Source: Lachnospiraceae bacterium (GTDB lineage Bacteria; Bacillota_A; Clostridia; Lachnospirales; Lachnospiraceae). From it: a DNA stretch of 12,896 nt. Below the pieces are notes generated by a model. That model had not been told where the DNA came from and did not search any database. It saw nothing but the letters and a program-made list of their open reading frames with translations. Below, piece after piece: positions 12,771-12,896 of the stretch. The DNA is taken from the NCBI GenBank assembly GCA_028694115.1, contig JAQUUB010000118.1, positions 1-12,896 on the forward strand, read 5' to 3'. The position numbers and the translations under genes are program-made. How positions within the stretch are numbered: position 1 is the first letter of the stretch; every line of letters starts with the position of its first letter.

Positions 12771-12851
12771 ATCGAGTAGGAGAAAATTTCTCTGTTTGAG
12801 AAATTTTCGACCTCTCACACCACCGTGCGTACCGTCCGGTACACGGCGGTT
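12771..12851 (-). ncRNA. Group II intron catalytic domain V and branch-point domain VI
   Basis: Domain V: lower helix ACCGCCGU (12850-12843) with ACGGUGGU (12826-12819), including a G-U wobble in a CGC-type catalytic triad; upper helix GUACC/GGUAC with a GGAC loop; and a 2-nt GC bulge (12828-12827). Domain VI: GAGAGG (12816-12811) pairs with CCU (12780-12778) and CUC (12776-12774), leaving A12777 bulged, seven nucleotides from the 3' end as expected for the branch point. Inside it a perfect 10-bp hairpin pairs 12807-12798 with 12792-12783 around AAACA. The CGC triad is known from IIC introns, but the subclass is not settled here. Confidence 0.87.
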
Positions 12852-12896
12852 CAATCAACTTAACATTTAACACCTTTCGGTGTAGTAATCTAGCAT
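12771..12896 (-). mobile_element. Group II intron, 3' end only (body beyond right edge)
   Basis: The minus strand carries the 3' end of a self-splicing group II intron. Going 5' to 3' from the window edge: a hairpin ACACC-GAAA-GGTGT (12883-12870) at the base of domain IV, domain V (12851-12818) and domain VI (12816-12774), ending at the expected terminal GAT (12773-12771). The reverse transcriptase/maturase normally encoded in domain IV would be upstream, outside the window. The 5' boundary, the full length and whether the element is intact cannot be seen. Confidence 0.87.

Noticed and set aside
12757..12894. Minus-strand open frame through the intron end (contains IEPPCTGRYARWCER)
   Set aside because: It is a chance translation of structured domain V-VI RNA; the structure explains the sequence fully.

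Overview
The window looks like chromosomal DNA from a low-GC, spore-forming anaerobic Firmicute, most likely a member of the Lachnospiraceae (Clostridium cluster XIVa). This rests on the spore-coat ATPase gene spoIVA with a sigma-E-type promoter, strong AGGAGG ribosome binding sites, AT-rich intergenic DNA, and a long hybrid kinase of the style common in that family. The genus cannot be fixed from sequence reading alone. Almost everything is ordinary chromosome; the right edge enters a mobile group II intron.

Layout, left to right. (1) 1-2337, minus strand: the start of a secreted lipoprotein with its own promoter, then mtnA and a purine nucleoside phosphorylase gene (punA), which form a probable nucleoside / 5'-thio- or 5'-deoxy-nucleoside salvage operon driven by a good sigma-A promoter. 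A terminator separates it from spoIVA. (2) 2335-5717, minus strand: spoIVA with a near-consensus sigma-E promoter; udk (uridine kinase) 19 bp downstream of a response regulator with an HD-GYP (cyclic-di-GMP phosphodiesterase) output domain. (3) 5646-5906: a divergent control region with two consensus-like sigma-A promoters, an 11-bp direct repeat and a nested dyad in the kinase leader. (4) 5907-8582, plus strand: a membrane hybrid histidine kinase (sensor, HisKA, HATPase, receiver, HPt, C-terminal extension). (5) 8568-11050, minus strand: a MoxR AAA+ ATPase gene, a VWA (CoxE-like) gene and a stand-alone receiver gene, whose 3' end overlaps the kinase 3' end by 15 bp. (6) 11168-12025, plus strand: metF, ending in a long bidirectional terminator. 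(7) 12125-12714, minus strand: a two-gene operon of a 75-residue two-helix membrane protein and a YbjQ-family protein, overlapping by 20 bp, with overlapping inverted repeats across the promoter. (8) 12771-12896, minus strand: the 3' end (domains V and VI) of a group II intron that continues past the window edge.

How the genes may work together. The hybrid kinase has the domains for a His-Asp-His relay inside one protein, but its final acceptor must be another receiver. The two nearest candidates are the divergent HD-GYP regulator and the convergent single-domain receiver, so 4587-8978 reads as a local phosphorelay with a possible cyclic-di-GMP output. The receiver also sits behind the MoxR-VWA pair, which hints at a link between the relay and that chaperone-like system (inference). 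No CRISPR array, tRNA or rRNA was seen, and no stretch over 300 bases lacks a gene.
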